Notes: a model not told the origin generated them from the sequence alone. A stretch of DNA of 64,000 bases from Isoetes taiwanensis (GCA_021234155.1 JAJEKV010000113.1:864001-928000), one strand, 5' to 3'. Positions 1-10,143 are shown, counted from the stretch's first letter. Program-made: numbers and translations.

Positions 1-599
1 TTTTACCCCACCTCCCGGGCTAGAGAGGCCGACTACCTCCTCCACTTCGGTTTAGTACGTCAGCCCTTAGTCCACCGTAGGCTAAATCCCCTGAGGCAAA
101 TCACGCCAACTCCATCAATTTCGCTAAATGATACTACAACAAGTGGAAGTAGTCACGACACGCAACTCCCTGTTCTCACGACACTTCAGAGCTGGTCAAC
201 TACGCCACCAACCTCGATTACTTTTTCCCGGAGAGGGAAAGCACCTCCCCGTGACTTGCACACACCAAACCTATCAAGATCTACAAGTACACCTCAAGTT
301 GATCTCTCTCGCATCGAAGAAACACCTCATGTTGATCTCTCGGGCGAGGACCTACCAAAGCCACAAGACTCCTTGTTCGAATTCAAAGCCCCCGCAAGTA
401 AGAATCTTAAAGCGAATCTTACACAAGAAAGCATGTACAACTGTTAGAAGAAAGAAACTCATGGACGAGGGCTCACTTAAGGGCAACACATACAAAAGCA
501 ATCGTTGTTCTCAACGTTGTTTGCTTAAGATTGGACTAAAGGAATTGAGGTTGATTCGTGATAGTTACTGTTCAATGACTCGCTAGACCAAAGGGGCTA
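1..599. other. no recognisable gene
   Basis: Only short open frames with no family signature are visible here. The stretch could hold upstream exons of the DUF7869-like gene that follows, but no splice sites or motifs decide this. Confidence 0.3.
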
Positions 600-1965
600 C
601 TTAGCCTTCAATATTAGGCGGATGATGGTGAGAAGTTTACTTACACACTGGTGGCCACACCGTCAATCAAACGGCCTTCAAATTGATTCATGCTTTAGGC
701 AAGCGTGACGACTTGACCGCTGAAGAAAAGGCTTGACAAGAATCCGGGCATCAATGACTACGCCATTCGGGAGGCATAACCGAATTCATGCCCTTCAATG
801 TGTTTCTGGATGGAAGGTTTCTTTAAGGAGTCTTGTGAGAAACTCCCTAATAGCCCTATGTACCACTTGGTGACAATTTCCACGAAACAAGAAGTCTACG
901 ATAATTATAAGGAGATGTGTGTTGAGGCCGGAGAACGCTTTATGCGCTACTCTTACTTTCTTTGCTTTCTGGAAAAAGAGTTTTCTGTGTCCATTCCTAG
1001 AAAAACATAGGATGTCTGTTTGTGCTACATGCTCTGAATTAAAAGCTCGAGAGACAAAATGCAAGGACACTTCACACTAAAAAGTAAGCTTCCAGGCGTG
1101 TTCTTGCCTAGTTCTACTTAAAAGTAGGTTCTTTCCTAAACATATTTTCCTTTCGGATGCATTGAAGGAGAAACAAGCACAGAGAACAACAATCTTTGGA
1201 AAGGAGAAAATTGACAAAACATAGGAAGAAAACCTTTGGAACAACCACTCAACTACATATAGGTTGTTATTGATGGAATGGACGAGGAAAGAAGACCACC
1301 CTACCACATTTTGTCAATGTGCCTAAGGATCTTCTTGAAGAAGATTTCATACATCCGCATGTTGTTGGTGCTATGGTATTTAATGGAAAACTATCTTGCA
1401 AGGCATTTTTGAATTATCCAAACATTCATGCTGATCCAAATCTCACTATCACAATATTGAATAAGCTTCTTTCCAATCTAGAACATATACCGCCCGGTTC
1501 GTATCTTCACTAGATAACACGACAAGGGAAAATAAGAATCAGGCGTTGTTTGCTTCTTTGTGCTATGCTAGTAGAGAAACAAATCTTCAAGAAGGTGAAG
1601 ATTGGTTTCACCTTGTTGGTCATACACACGACCAAATTGATCGGATGTTCATGGGTTCTCTAAATGTCTTGCTTTCGAAAAAAAGCTCTAAGCCCATCAC
1701 CATGATTGAGGTCATCCAAGATTCCTACAATCCTCGTCCCGACATCGAGTTATTGGAAGAAACTTATGATTTCAAGGAATGGATTTTTCTAGAGATCAAC
1801 TAGGTCACCGTGCTATTGAGCCCTTGAGAAACATTACATTTCAAAGATCGGATCAAAATTTCACTTGTAGATGGCAAGGCCATCTTACAAGGAAAGAAAT
1901 ATGCCACATCCTTGCGAAGGCGGCCACAGGTATTCAATTCATTACGCAACATCCCCAATACTAGT
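600..1965 (+). pseudogene. DUF7869-like transposon-type protein, frameshifted
   Basis: Pieces in different plus frames follow the order of the DUF7869 family. A GHTVNQTAFKLIHALG segment near 640-710 is followed by a segment about a coil (798-1010). Then come VIDGMDEE (about 1268-1292), a stretch ending in a DNTTRENKN-like element (about 1512-1535), and the diagnostic VGHTHDQIDRMF at about 1612-1650. The family is uncharacterised. It is often found in repeated, transposon-like loci, and the DN...ENKN and GHTHxxID motifs resemble a metal-binding RNase H-like core; that functional reading is inference. At least four frameshifts or stops separate the pieces, so no intact protein can be read. The C-terminal end may run to about 1965. 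Confidence 0.6.
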
Positions 1966-2474
1966 TCCATGCTCTCTCGCAGAGCAAAATGCCTCTAAAA
2001 AAAAGCTTGAAAGAAATCACAAAGAGTAAAAAGGAGGAAGAGCATTTGGCCTTAAAATAAATCATTGGATTGTATTGAGACAAGTATTCATCTGCTCTAA
2101 CCACTTTGGGGAGGCAGATGCTTTATGGTGGCCTCAATTTTTTTTCTCGACAACGTAACATGTTGCAAGCTTCATTACAAGGTCGAAGACCCGGTTACAA
2201 CAGCGGCCATCTAGGCAAACCCTCCCCTGTGCAAGTTGAGAATCAAGAGGAACATGTAGAGATATTGGCTAGCTTCAGGATGAAGATGACAGAGTCATGT
2301 ACACCGCCCCCTAGGCACAAAGACAACAAGTTGCTCGAGTATCCGGTTCACCTCGAGATTCACGAAAAGGAATGCTCATAGCTGTCCCACCGTGATAATG
2401 ATGAATCACGAGGCCATTCCGCTAGCTAAAAATCGGAGGTAACAAGAGAGGATGGAATTCCCACTCAATTAAAA
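1966..2474. other. no gene recognised
   Basis: Contains one 91-codon plus-strand frame (2106-2381) without recognisable features. It may be the 3' part of the preceding broken gene. Confidence 0.25.
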
Positions 2475-2828
2475 GTGCCTTTGGATGAGAACGATCACTG
2501 CCAATGCTTTCAAAGGGAGTTATACTTTGGAGATGGTAAAAACAGGAGGGGGAAGAGAGCTAAGTCCAAAGCAAGCACTTCCGTCATAGATCTAACCGAA
2601 GTAAAGGTTCTTGCATATGAATTTGTTCTGACTGCTGCTAATAAGTTACGTATGGTCACTCAAACTTTAATAAGGTCGGCATGTGGATTAGACAAACAAG
2701 CCAAAAAGGTGGCCAAAAAAGATGATGATGAAGACTCACTTGTAGACAAAGTGAGGAAGAAGATCGCTTCGAGTACATCCAAGGTCTTTGAGAAGCCGAG
2801 GATGAAGGCTCGAGTGATTAGGGAATAA
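2475..2828 (+). CDS. hypothetical charged protein or exon
   Basis: A 117-codon open frame, rich in Lys, Arg and Asp, with a KKDDDEDS stretch in its second half. No family is recognised. It follows the DUF7869-like remains on the same strand and could be their C-terminal exon or a chance frame. Composition is the only positive evidence. Confidence 0.25.
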   Translation: MPLDENDHCQCFQRELYFGDGKNRRGKRAKSKASTSVIDLTEVKVLAYEFVLTAANKLRMVTQTLIRSACGLDKQAKKVAKKDDDEDSLVDKVRKKIASSTSKVFEKPRMKARVIRE

Positions 2829-2870
2829 ATGAGTCGAGGATGAGATGCATCCCGATCTTGCTTTACAAAA

Positions 2871-3272
2871 GCGTAAGTTTGTCCGATGACTCGAACATGT
2901 AAAGAACAGAAAAGTCGCGTGATGATTGTCCATCAAAATATCCTATATTTTTTGACAATTTTGTTCATAATTTTGTACAATTTTCACAACCTTGAATATA
3001 TCACTTCTTTGTCACTCTACTACCCTTGCTATTTTTTTTATTGCCCCTTTTTTGCTACACTTTATAAAAGTAACTATTTTTTGTTCTAGTTTAGGAGGAT
3101 GAAAATTGCTATTTAAAATTTTTGCACGAAAGTTATGTTCAATCAACCCCTCAAAAATGGTACCTAAATTACTTAAATTGTCACACCTGTCACAAAAAAA
3201 TCTTAAAAATGGACTTTTTTAAGGGAATTTTAGGGAATCTTTCAAAGATTCCTTTTGAAGTGCGTTTCCAGC
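2871..3272. other. AT-rich non-coding DNA
   Basis: T-rich tracts with no credible gene. Near the right end, GGAATCTTT and AAAGATTCC (about 3234-3252) form a short inverted repeat just before the shared terminal motif at 3273. Confidence 0.5.
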
Positions 3273-3302
3273 AAATAAGTGCGTTTCATTTTAAACTTTG
3301 TT
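3273..3302 (+). repeat. terminal-type repeat, left copy
   Basis: A 30-bp sequence beginning AAATAAGTGCGTTTC. It is repeated with one mismatch at 18392-18421. Each copy directly abuts a truncated gene fragment: the methyltransferase on the left, a PPR on the right. A GGAATCTTTCAAA motif precedes both. It may be the end of a mobile element family that sits beside captured gene pieces. Confidence 0.6.
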
Positions 3303-3669
3303 AATTGAGCAAGGAAAGCAAGTCAGCACTAGCAGCTTTGACACTACTTACGAGAGATTTACTACATTCGGTCAGGACGTCCAGTACAGGGTTGTTCAGG
3401 GTGACTGCACGAGGCTGGGGACTCTTTTAGACAAACAAAACTTTACGTTATGCATTGCAGATATTCCTTATGGCTTCAAAATCAAGGATAGCACTTTTGA
3501 CGAGGAGGCTTTTACTCACGTGCAAGTCCGTTCTTTCTTGGATGGCCTAAAAGAAGTCACGACATCTGAAAACTGGAGGGTCATCATTTTTCATTCCGAC
3601 CTTCCCGGGCGATGTCGGTGCTAAAGCCATTGGGAGTCTGTATGCATGCGGGCTTCAAAAGCTGCGTGG

Positions 3670-3853
3670 GTAAGCTTTTCTTGCTTTTCTATTTACTTTA
3701 ACACCACGGTATAAATTTATACCTCAGTCGCCTCGTGGTATAAATTTATACAGCAAGGCAATGGTGGTATAAATTTATACCGCCACACCACTTAACTAAC
3801 TTATTTTGTTCGTTTTCTTTCTGCCAATGTTTAATTGCTTTTTTGTTTGGCAG
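3670..3853 (+). other. intron in the methyltransferase gene
   Basis: Donor GTAAGC at 3670 and acceptor TTTGGCAG ending at 3853, with a T-rich tract before the acceptor. Coding similarity stops and restarts at these points. The codon phase is off by one, which fits the other frame errors in this gene. Confidence 0.7.
3708..3781. repeat. three palindromes at 29-bp spacing
   Basis: GGTATAAATTTATACC (perfect at 3708-3723 and 3766-3781, one base off at 3737-3752) recurs every 29 bp inside the intron. A fourth GTATAAATTTATAC lies at 17933-17946, at the end of the downstream half of the gene. That ties the two halves to one ancestral locus. Confidence 0.8.
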
Positions 3854-4346
3854 GCTAAAAACAAATGTCAAAGGACATGGTGGTGGTCCGCGCTTAGTAA
3901 GCTGCTTTGAACATTTCCATATTGGTTTTTACAGCGCGGACACCAAAAAAACCATGGTTCATTTCAACACGCAGCGAATGAAAAAGACTCCACCACCCAA
4001 CGCTTCGCCTTCGGTTTCCTATTTCTACAAAATTGAGAGACCCACAACGACAAGGAGCTGTGGTATCTCATTATCAGAAGCCACAACGGCTAATTAATAA
4101 TTTAATTCAGTGGTTTTCTCGCCCAGGAGACTGGATTCTAGATGCATTTTCAGGCTCAGGCACCACAGCAGTTTGCGCCCTTAAGCAAGGGCGCAATGTT
4201 GTCTCCGTTGACATAGACCAGGACAAAATAAGTTTCATCAGGACCAGGATAAGCTCTTGTGAATCCTTTCCTGATGAAAACGAAAATCTGTGGCGTTCGG
4301 CATAATATAAGCCCCTAATCGTATATTATCTTGCCCGCGTCCTGCA

Positions 4347-4368
4347 TACATGTCACAAGTGACATGTA
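4347..4368. repeat. LTR inverted repeat TACATGTCAC/GTGACATGTA
   Basis: Perfect 10-bp arms separated by AA. The same structure is conserved in the 3' LTR at 16145-16166, so it is a fixed feature of the U3 region and a possible transcription-factor site. Just downstream, GTTGCACCTAGG is repeated at 4386 and 4406. The second copy sits in a GGTTGC/GCAACC hairpin (4405-4425). Confidence 0.75.
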
Positions 4369-4536
4369 CTTGAGAGTAGGACAACGTTGCACCTAGGAGC
4401 TAAAGGTTGCACCTAGGGGGCAACCTTGGATGTTGGGTATGTAATTAAACATACACAACAAAAGGTTCCTTGTTCATCCATTTCCAAATGGCTTAAAGCC
4501 ATTTGCCCATGTGGATGCCCTAACCTAGATAGGGTC

Positions 4537-4565
4537 TATATAAGGGCTAAAACCCTAGACCCTAG
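4537..4565 (+). promoter_or_regulatory. LTR core promoter: TATA box plus telobox
   Basis: TATATAAG at 4537-4544 is followed at once by AAAACCCTAGACCCTAG, a doubled plant telobox. The same pair is at 16336 onward in the 3' LTR. Teloboxes next to TATA boxes are common in plant genes active in dividing cells. This is the likely start of the genomic transcript. Confidence 0.7.
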
Positions 4566-5893
4566 CTCTCCTTTCACTTTGCCAATTAGGGTTTTCTAGA
4601 GCTTCCTTTCCTCTTTCGCATTTAGGGCTTTCCTGGGCCAATTCGGCTAAGGTAAGGCTCGAAATCGCATTGCCAGGCTCCGAAGAGTCGGATTTGCACA
4701 ACAAAGTTCTTTGATAGCTTGGTGTCTTGACAAGATCGGGGAGCATGGACGCCTTCCAAGGATCAGGAGCAAGCCAAGGAGCAGGTATCTAGTTGTTCTG
4801 TTGTGCAAAACCGTCTTTAGGCATGGCAATATGCCGGGTTAGTATGTTAGATCATCTCTGGAAGCCTTGTAGATCCCTAGACCTGAGACTCTAACGAATG
4901 AACCTAACATTGGATGTTAAGTAGGTAGATTGATATGATTCTCTATCTCTGTTCTGTGATATTGTATGTATTCTACTCTGTGATCTCCTTGTTGTGGGAA
5001 GGGGGGTAGAGACCTAAAGGCTGTGTAGAAGATGCTCCTAGCATAGCACCTTAGTTCCCACATATATGCGGCCCGTGCACAGGGGAGCACACGGCTGTGG
5101 GTGAAGGGGCAAGGCCGGTTGATAAGGAGGAACTTGTCCCATCGCGGACTGACCCCTCTGATAGTAAAGCCTATCGGGGGTCTTTCTTTGCTGGCTAGGC
5201 TTAATGGCTTGCCCTTTAGCGTGTGGGCAAGGCATGAGCTCGACACTTTCGTGGGGTGGTGGATATGACCTTCCAATGAGTTCAAGTCGAATAAGGGCGG
5301 TGGCCCTCTCTAGCGCTGCGATGAGCATGGATACCTCTGGAGGAGAGGCAGCTCTCTTCTGCCTCATCGGGGTTGGGGAGATGCAACCCGGCGGTAGTAG
5401 CCCCTCGGCTACTCACCCGCGCGAGCTACGGCCAAGTCCCAACACTTTTCAGCCTATTACGCAAAGTGTGCGGGAGGGGCGGATGGAGTGGACTACCCTA
5501 AGCCATGTTCTATGCCAGCCAAATCCATTGCCATGAATTACATCCGCAATGAACTCACGGAGGCCTAGCCGTCGATCATCCCCTTGAGTCGGAACCACGG
5601 GTAGGATCCCTCCTTTGTATTATTGTTATGAAGGTATTGCTGACTCTGTGATGTTGCTATTGTTATGGTGATTGTGTTGTATATTATTAGTTGTGCTCAC
5701 GTTTGTTTGTTACGCTTCCGCAGATAGGTCGATCCGATGGAAGACGGATGAATGACACATCCACTCTTCCCTTGGCGCTCTCGCCCCATGGGAGTGGAGT
5801 CGGTGGATGGCCCCCGTCGTGCATTTGCCGGGGGAATGCTCCTCCTTCGAAAGTAATCGCGGGCATCGTTATAAGGAGTAGGGGCGTCCGCGG

Positions 5894-5904
5894 TGGTATC
5901 GAGC
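5894..5904 (+). other. primer-binding site for initiator tRNA-Met
   Basis: TGGTATCGAGC lies 2 bp after the 5' LTR. The standard plant PBS is TGGTATCAGAGC, so a single A of the CAG triplet is missing, which matches the CAG-site errors elsewhere. Its position fixes the end of the 5' LTR. Confidence 0.85.
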
Positions 5905-6104
5905 ATGATCTTGGCATCCAAGATCGGGCACTGGCCATTTTCCCTTTAGGACTAACAGTAGATTCGAGTCTTGGGGTATAGCCACCCAAGCAAGAGCTAC
6001 GAACAATTGGAAAAATTTCCAATTTTTGGGTAGATTTTAGCTCCATGATAGATTGCTAGTAAAGTGTAGCATCTCTCCCAACCTAAATTGCCAAAAATTA
6101 GGCC

Positions 6105-6176
6105 ACCCCTCACAGAGTGCGCCCAGCACCATTCGGTTCGCAAACCGATTCCGCCCAGGCGCACTGTGTGAGTGGT
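6105..6176. repeat. nested hairpin module, copy 1
   Basis: A 72-bp unit. The outer stem runs from CCCTCACAGAGTGCGCC to GGCGCACTGTGTGAG with two mismatches. The inner stem is around TTCGGTT/AACCGA. It is repeated four more times in the leader and is nowhere else in the window. Confidence 0.9.
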
Positions 6177-6318
6177 TGACCTCCGTTGACCTAGTTAGGT
6201 GTCCCAATCAATTAAGATATTGGTGTAGTTTGGCTTATTCCCTTAGTTCTAGATAGGTTTGTATGTTATAACACTAAGAACCTCCCTGTAAATTGTAAAA
6301 TAGCCCCGGGAACAGTCG

Positions 6319-6390
6319 ACCCCTCACAGAGTGCGCCCAGCACCATTCGGTTGGTAATCCAATCTGGCCCAGGCGCACTGTGTGAGTGGT
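6319..6390. repeat. nested hairpin module, copy 2
   Basis: Same 72-bp unit, 214 bp after copy 1. The inner stem is weakened (TTCGGTTGGTAATCC) but the outer stem is kept. It ends 114 bp before the TATA box of the histone-like gene. Confidence 0.9.
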
Positions 6391-6504
6391 GGGTGTTTTG
6401 GAGTATGGTGAACCCAGATGAATGCCTCGTACCTTCGCTAATGCCCTAGTTTGTTTTTTTTTCCCCATATGAATTGCAGGTCCCAACCCTAAATCCCACC
6501 TCCC

Positions 6505-6512
6505 TATAAATA
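6505..6512 (+). promoter_or_regulatory. internal TATA box before the histone-like gene
   Basis: TATAAATA in a CCTCCCTATAAATAG context, followed by a telobox-like TTAGGGTTT at about 6519. The first ATG of the histone-like gene is at 6618. The spacing fits a Pol II promoter with a short leader, separate from the LTR promoter. Confidence 0.6.
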
Positions 6513-6617
6513 GAAAATTAGGGTTTCCATTTTACCCCCACCTTTCGGGGAGAAACGGCTTCGCCCAAGAAGACGATCTTCAGCGCCAAAGCTCAAACCC
6601 GGCTGAAAACAAAAAGC

Positions 6618-7800
6618 ATGGCACCTGACGAAAACAGACCGCCCGGCAAGGTTATGCCACCGGTTATGTGAGCTTCAGAGCGAGCCAGTCCGGTAAGGCC
6701 GACGGAGGAGGCGTGTGCACATCGGGAAGAGGAGGCACCGCTGAACCTAACCCTAACCCCAAGAGCGTGAATGTGTATCGGAGCACCTCGACCGGGAGGC
6801 TGACGCCGGGGCGGAGTCAGAGGGAGGGAGTCGGGCGAGATCTTCTGGGATGATGAAGAACCAGAGCAGAACCAAGAAGAAGAAGAGGGAAAGAGAAGAA
6901 GGCGAAATAAGAAATCTAAGGCGGAGCGGCGGAAGGAAAAGGAAGAGCGCAGAAAGAGGAGGGAGGAGAAGAAACAGAAGAGGGAAGAAAGGAGGAAGCG
7001 CAAAGAGGAGCGGGAGAGGGTGAGAGCAGAGAAGGGTAAGGACCCTAAGCGCCGGGCGAGAAGCCAAGAAGAAGAAGACACCGGCAGCGGCTGACTATCA
7101 GGAGCCGGATCCCGAAGCCCCCATCTTCGTCCGGGACTCAACCCAGGAGGAGCGGGAGGACACGAGCCAGGGAGAGACTTCGCCCTTCCAGATCCAAATA
7201 CCGGAGGATGAAGACCCTGTGGCTAATGCACCGCCCTATCCTAAATGGCCGTCGCCGAAGCACCCCAGCGACAGCACCAAGAAACCAAAGCCGCAGAGGG
7301 AGTCCTATGCGCTGAAGAGGGACTTGCAGTACCGGAAGGAGCTAAAGGAGTATCTACCGCGTACATGAAAATGCCGCGAAGAATACTCCAAATATTACGA
7401 AGAACACAGAGTGAAGACCATTGAGGGAGGTCGGCCGACGAAGCAGAACACGTTGAAGCGGCCACCGGAACTGCCAACCCCTCCGAAGAAGCCGATGAAA
7501 AGACCGGCAGACTCAAAATCGCAAAAGGGCGCCCAAGAAATTAAACATTTCCAGCAGAGCTATGGCTTCCTCATTCCTGCAGCCCCTTTTGCACGTTTAA
7601 CGAGGGAGATTTTTGGGGAGTTTGACCCATCCAAACGGGTCCGCGGGCGACATGTTGCTTTCGCCTACGAGGAGGCGTCGGAGCAGCACATTGTACACTA
7701 CTTCGAAGACTCTGTTGCGTGTGCTCAACACGCTAAGAGAGTGACTTGCATGCCCAAGGATATTAGACTAGCTCAGTTTATTAAGAAGGAGGGCCCCTGA
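6618..7800 (+). CDS. histone H3-fold protein with long charged tail (broken frame)
   Basis: The last 86 residues (7528-7788) follow histone H3: alphaN/alpha1 with FARLTREI, an alpha2 with YEEASEQHIVHYFED, and the L2/alpha3 block HAKRVTCMPKDIRLA, close to the H3 consensus. Loop 1 (FDPSKRVRGRHV) is one residue longer than in canonical H3, a trait shared with centromeric H3. The N-terminal part (from about 6837) is a long Glu/Lys/Arg-rich tail, quite unlike the H3 tail. The frame from about 7060 to the TAA-type end at 7800 is open except for one TGA at 7366. A frameshift lies near 7065, and the stretch after the first ATG (6618) meets a stop at 6669. It lies in sense orientation inside a retrotransposon leader with its own TATA box. 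The assignment to the H3 family is strong; the role is unknown. Confidence 0.82.
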
Positions 7801-7942
7801 ACTATTGTAAATGACCTTTTCTTTGGTATAAGTCTAAAATTTTGATAAATAAATAAGTCGAATCGAGTTTAAATAGGGTGTATTACCGAATTCTACATTT
7901 AGAAATAGCAAAAATTCGGAACAAACCAGGCATTTTGATTCC

Positions 7943-8014
7943 ACCCCTCACAGAGTGCGCCCCGACCCATTCGGTTTGCAAACCGATCCCACCCTGGCGC
8001 ACTGTGTGAGTGGT
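7943..8014. repeat. nested hairpin module, copy 3
   Basis: 72-bp unit with a perfect inner palindrome TCGGTTTGCAAACCGA. It starts 143 bp after the stop codon of the histone-like gene. Confidence 0.9.
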
Positions 8015-8146
8015 TGAGCATGGTTTGGTGCCAAATCTTGCCTAAATGCAGAAAGTAGGTATATTATTCGACCTAACTCATCCCAGTTAGTAGGAATTGA
8101 CCCCTAATCTGTCCAAATTGGCCAACGCCGAGTCAAATGGAGCTCC

Positions 8147-8218
8147 ACCCCTCACAGAGTGCGCCCAGACCCATTCGGTTTGGAATCCGATTCCGCCCAG
8201 GCGCACTGTGTGAGTGGT
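8147..8218. repeat. nested hairpin module, copy 4
   Basis: 72-bp unit, 204 bp after copy 3, with an outer stem as in the others and a slightly altered inner arm (TCGGTTTGGAATCCGA). Confidence 0.9.
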
Positions 8219-8351
8219 CGAACCCCAAACTCCACCACAACTTGCCCAAATAAGGCGAGTAAAGGCTCAATCCTATCTATCTCGATGAGATATCCAGGAT
8301 TATGTCTTTAGTTCTCTAGTTTAGCATCATTAGTGACCTAAACAGCAGCCC

Positions 8352-8425
8352 ACCCCTCACAGAGTGCGCCCCAACCCGGTTGGGTTTGCAAACCCGATCC
8401 CACCTGGCGCCTTTGTGTGAGTGGT
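8352..8425. repeat. nested hairpin module, copy 5
   Basis: 74-bp unit, 205 bp after copy 4. The inner palindrome is GGGTTTGCAAACCC; compared with copy 3, a C-G pair has become G-C, a compensatory change. It ends 87 bp before the next TATA box (8512). Confidence 0.9.
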
Positions 8426-8511
8426 CTTGTCCGAATTGATCCAAGTTGTCCTTAGACGAGCCAAAATCATTGCTTAGAGACCCTTAGGAGCATTTCCAAG
8501 CTCAGTTAGCC

Positions 8512-8594
8512 TATAAATCATACCTCTAGACCTCAGAAAGTCAGAGAATTGTAAACCTAAAATTTTCCCAAAATTAGGGTTTTGCCTATAAAGG
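8512..8594 (+). promoter_or_regulatory. second internal promoter in the leader
   Basis: TATAAATC (8512-8519) and TATAAAGG (8587-8594) flank a telobox-like TTAGGGTTTTG. They lie after hairpin copy 5 and before the ATG at 8701, the same layout as at the histone-like gene. Which TATA is used cannot be told. Confidence 0.45.
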
Positions 8595-8700
8595 GAACCC
8601 AAGTGTCATTTCGCCTTCCAACCTGGCTCTGCTCCCAAGCCGATTTCCCGATCCTTAGGGCGCTTACGCATCCGTCTGTCATCCCGGCTCCTCGGTGCTC

Positions 8701-8956
8701 ATGGCCACTTCTTCATTCAAGCGATGGTGCAGTAGCCACAACTCATGTGGCTGAAGGCGACATCGAATCTATCTTCGATGTCTTCCTAAGGAACTTCGAC
8801 ATTGAGGCCACCATCAGCGCCACTCCCTTCTACGAACATCATCGTGTCGAGTTCCATGCCAAGATAGGACCCTTTACGGTAGAACTCCCACCTTGTGTAG
8901 GGTATTTTGCACCTAACACTTGCCCTCAAGTCAGCCACAAGATATCCCAAATGTAG
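8701..8956 (+). CDS. unknown leader ORF B
   Basis: ATGGCCACTTCTTC at 8701 is a good plant start context, but that frame stops after 17 codons. The adjoining frame stays open to 8956 and gives an acidic, aromatic-rich segment (DIESIFDVFLRNFDIEA, then FYEHHRVEFHAKIG). One frameshift near 8730 would join them into a protein of about 80 residues. No family is recognised. It sits downstream of the second internal promoter. Confidence 0.35.
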
Positions 8957-9125
8957 ATAAGTACTTAGAGAATAAAGCAGTCCGCCTTCCCAACTATATG
9001 TCCATCTCTGTCAATAGGAGGAGGTACTTCTCCTATCGGCGGCTGTAGCCATCTTTCTATCTCTTGAGGGGTCAAACCGGGTAGGGGAACCCTCGGTCTG
9101 ACCTTTAGAAGTTGAACCCATAGCC

Positions 9126-10143
9126 ATGGCCGGCGCGAGGGAGGAACGGATCGCGACTTCGATGTACGAGCAAGAAGAAGAGGAGGAGGATGAATCTGAA
9201 TCAGACCCGAAGACTTGGATCTAGAAACGGGGAGAGGCGGCAAAGCGAGCAGCGAGATCAAAACTTGAAGAGGGACTGCGAGCAACAACAAGAAGAGCCC
9301 CACCACTTTCGGGCGAGGGCATTACAAGCTTGACACCGGTGTTCATAGCAAGCGAGGCATACCTAACCCTTCCGACATCAAGAATCTTCCACGATTAATG
9401 TCGCGACGAGGCCTTAGGGTGGATGAGATTTTACACCTTCTACGACGGCAGATCTCGGCGACTTCATCGATCGAGAAGCCGGGACTTCCCTATCGGCATA
9501 AGAGAAGCCAAGACCTTCCGCCGTGAGACATCATCGGATATATAGAGGCTTCGCGGGCATCGACGGATGATGGCGAAGCGGAATTGCCCTCGGAGGAGGA
9601 GTTCATGGCAATTCGGGGAACAAATGGGCATCAAAGGCAAGTCCACATCAGCATTATTACCGAGCTTCGCCAACACCCATCCCGAGCGGCATGGAGGCGG
9701 TATCAACCTAAGGAGGCTGGTGCACCAAGACTTGAGAGAGCTAGAGGAGATACCCGGTGGATGACTTGGCGGGAAGGCCTGGCAACTTCCTCGTCTGCTT
9801 AGAAAAACGGGGGCATGATAAAGGCGCTTCGGATACTACACGTTCTTCTTTGGGCCGGAAGAATAGCGGTTATTCACCGCCAATTTAGCCTAAGGGGTGA
9901 AGAAGGGGTCTTTATGCTTATAAGCCCTCTCGGGGTTTGGACACCATGCGATTACCTCCAAATATCGACCATGTTGTCACGATCAAAGAAGCGATTGCAT
10001 TGACCATCTTCGACTTCGCCATCCCTTATAGGCGGCCGGAGGCGATTGGCGATGGCAATTTGCGTATACATCGGATAGGAGAATTCAAGACATGGAGGCG
10101 GTACTCCAAGGAGGAGCGTCAACAAATATCCTCGGGAACTTAA
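9126..10143 (+). CDS. unknown leader ORF C, broken frame
   Basis: Starts at an ATG in CATAGCCATGG context (9126) with MAGAREERIATSMYEQEE, followed by an acidic run and a stop after 32 codons. Open pieces continue in shifting frames to about 10143 (for example 9567-9802 and 9937-10143). Codon content suggests a disrupted protein of roughly 300 residues. No domain is recognised. It could be a diverged gag-like or accessory protein, placed before the AT-rich spacer and the real gag. Confidence 0.3.

Larger units (their letters stand above)
3303..4288 (+). pseudogene. N4/N6 DNA methyltransferase, 5' part (split by retrotransposon)
   Basis: Encodes an amino-DNA methyltransferase of the N6_N4_Mtase type in beta-class order. 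The catalytic motif IV (ADIPYG, about 3457-3474) comes first. The SAM-binding motif I (DAFSGSGTT, 4141-4167) follows, then VVSVDID, which binds the SAM ribose in this fold. Such enzymes transfer a methyl group to the exocyclic amine of cytosine or adenine. This family is typical of bacteria and phage and is rare in eukaryotes; known plant and rotifer cases methylate N4-cytosine. A GT-AG intron (3670-3853) argues for a eukaryotic gene. One frameshift lies near 3605 and one near 4040. The N-terminus is missing at the repeat ending 3302. The gene resumes after the chromovirus at 17686. Confidence 0.75.
4289..5891 (+). repeat. 5' LTR
   Basis: About 1.6 kb, collinear with 16088-17685. It starts TGTGGCGTTC. 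The end is placed just before the PBS, where GGGGCGTCCGC matches GGGGACGTCACA of the other LTR. Many differences between the LTRs lie at CAG/CTG sites. Confidence 0.92.

Noticed and set aside
3708-3781. CRISPR-like 29-bp spaced repeats
   Set aside because: Only three palindromes with no conserved repeat beyond the palindrome, no leader and no cas genes, inside a plant-type intron.
6593-7141. 182-codon minus-strand frame rich in Leu, Ser and Phe
   Set aside because: It is the antisense shadow of the Glu/Lys/Arg-rich tail of the histone-like gene.
8965-9306. Minus-strand frame with PGLTPQEIERWLQPPIGE
   Set aside because: Reads protein-like over a short span but has no family match, runs against the element's genes and overlaps the acidic start of ORF C.
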